NCBI GenBank assembly: GCA_011947345.1
Contig: JAAVTG010000038.1
Location: 178,069 to 242,068 of the forward strand
DNA length: 64,000 nt
Direction of reading: 5' to 3'
Source of the DNA: Phytophthora quininea
Taxonomy: Eukaryota > Oomycota > Peronosporomycetes > Peronosporales > Peronosporaceae
Shown in pieces: positions 63,600 through 64,000 of this stretch (positions are counted from its first letter, which is position 1; every line of letters starts with the position of its first letter). The notes beneath the pieces are model-generated. The model made no database searches. It was not told where the DNA came from and saw only the letters and a program-made list of their open reading frames with translations. A program made the translations under genes and the position numbers.

Positions 63600-64000
63600 T
63601 CGTTGGAGAATGAAAAAGGAGTCCACTATTGTGAAGTGATTAACAAATACTAGGAGAGTGCGTTGAAGAATTTGTTGTGATGGTGCATTAAGTCTCGTTA
63701 GTGACAATTCCCCCAGCCTGCTTTGACTAAACTCTCGGATATCCATTTTGCATTCCAGATCATATCGTACATCGCTCTAACTACTACGCCTCTACGGGAA
63801 AATAAAATCAGCGTTTTTTTTGCTGAATAAAATGTGCTTTCCCGTACTTCACGGCGGGTTTACATCCAGTGCGGGCGCCGTTGGACGCAAGTACCCTGTT
63901 GGATAGCTACATGCTGTACACGCCAAGCACTTCATGATCTTCGACGTCCAAGATGCATCGAAGTAGCACAAAGTGCAAGAACAAGTCACTGCGAGTTAAA
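63600..64000. other. Window end, no gene seen
   Basis: About 400 bp downstream of the J-domain gene, partly A/T-rich (TTTTTTTGCTG near 63815). Nothing further recognised. Confidence 0.4.

Noticed and set aside
1..64000. RxLR or Crinkler effector genes
   Set aside because: No ORF combined a signal peptide with an RxLR-EER or LFLAK-type motif at the right position.
1..64000. tRNA/rRNA genes, CRISPR arrays or bacterial operons
   Set aside because: No cloverleaf with B-box, no rRNA-like block and no regularly spaced identical repeats with unique spacers were seen; gene structure is eukaryotic.

Overview
The window is a piece of oomycete nuclear DNA, most likely from Phytophthora or a close relative. 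The evidence is a degraded elicitin-like gene with six cysteines and a Thr/Ser-rich GPI-type tail, two genes that look like the oomycete M96/START-like family, oomycete-type bZIP genes, introns of about 57-65 bp with GT..AG borders, and a typical oomycete repeat load (hAT, Mutator-like, pogo-like and Ngaro-type tyrosine-recombinase elements). A CEP164-like basal-body protein fits a zoospore-forming organism.

Layout. 1-5.7 kb is a conserved gene block: glutamate synthase 3' end (+), a ribosomal-L1-domain nucleolar protein (-), trans-2-enoyl-CoA reductase (+) and a PLAC8 protein (-). 6-33.8 kb is a gene-poor repeat island. It holds a 1.06 kb non-autonomous hAT with perfect 8-bp target duplications that carries a piece of a LAMMER-type kinase gene, a decayed FLYWCH/MULE transposase, a decayed pogo-like transposase, a 6.1 kb Ngaro/DIRS retroelement with intact split direct repeats, a MULE transposase joined to a C48 (Ulp1-like) domain, and a Ty3/gypsy remnant. 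33.9-41.7 kb has a TPR-PH protein and a CEP164-like WW/coiled-coil protein. 42.5-52.2 kb is accessory again: an elicitin-like pseudogene, an M96-like gene, and a near-perfect 1.1 kb inverted repeat holding two broken bZIP copies. One copy is split by a 4.4 kb autonomous-type hAT that itself contains captured host sequence, including a second bZIP fragment. 52.3-63.4 kb is a second conserved block: Integrator subunit 4, two PLAC8 copies (one dead), an M96-like gene, RRP15, and a TPR/J-domain co-chaperone with a long FG-like N-terminal region.

Function. The conserved genes are housekeeping and unrelated to one another: nitrogen assimilation, very-long-chain fatty acid elongation, ribosome biogenesis (RSL1D1-like, RRP15), snRNA/transcription processing (INTS4), ciliary base (CEP164) and chaperoning. 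The accessory genes (PLAC8, M96, bZIP, elicitin) are oomycete multigene families lying next to transposons.

Caution. Almost every conserved gene here is interrupted by one or more single-base indels, often in or beside homopolymers. Many of these probably reflect assembly quality rather than gene death, so the reading frames below are given as genes with frame breaks. The elicitin copy and the bZIP copies also carry in-frame stop codons and look genuinely dead.
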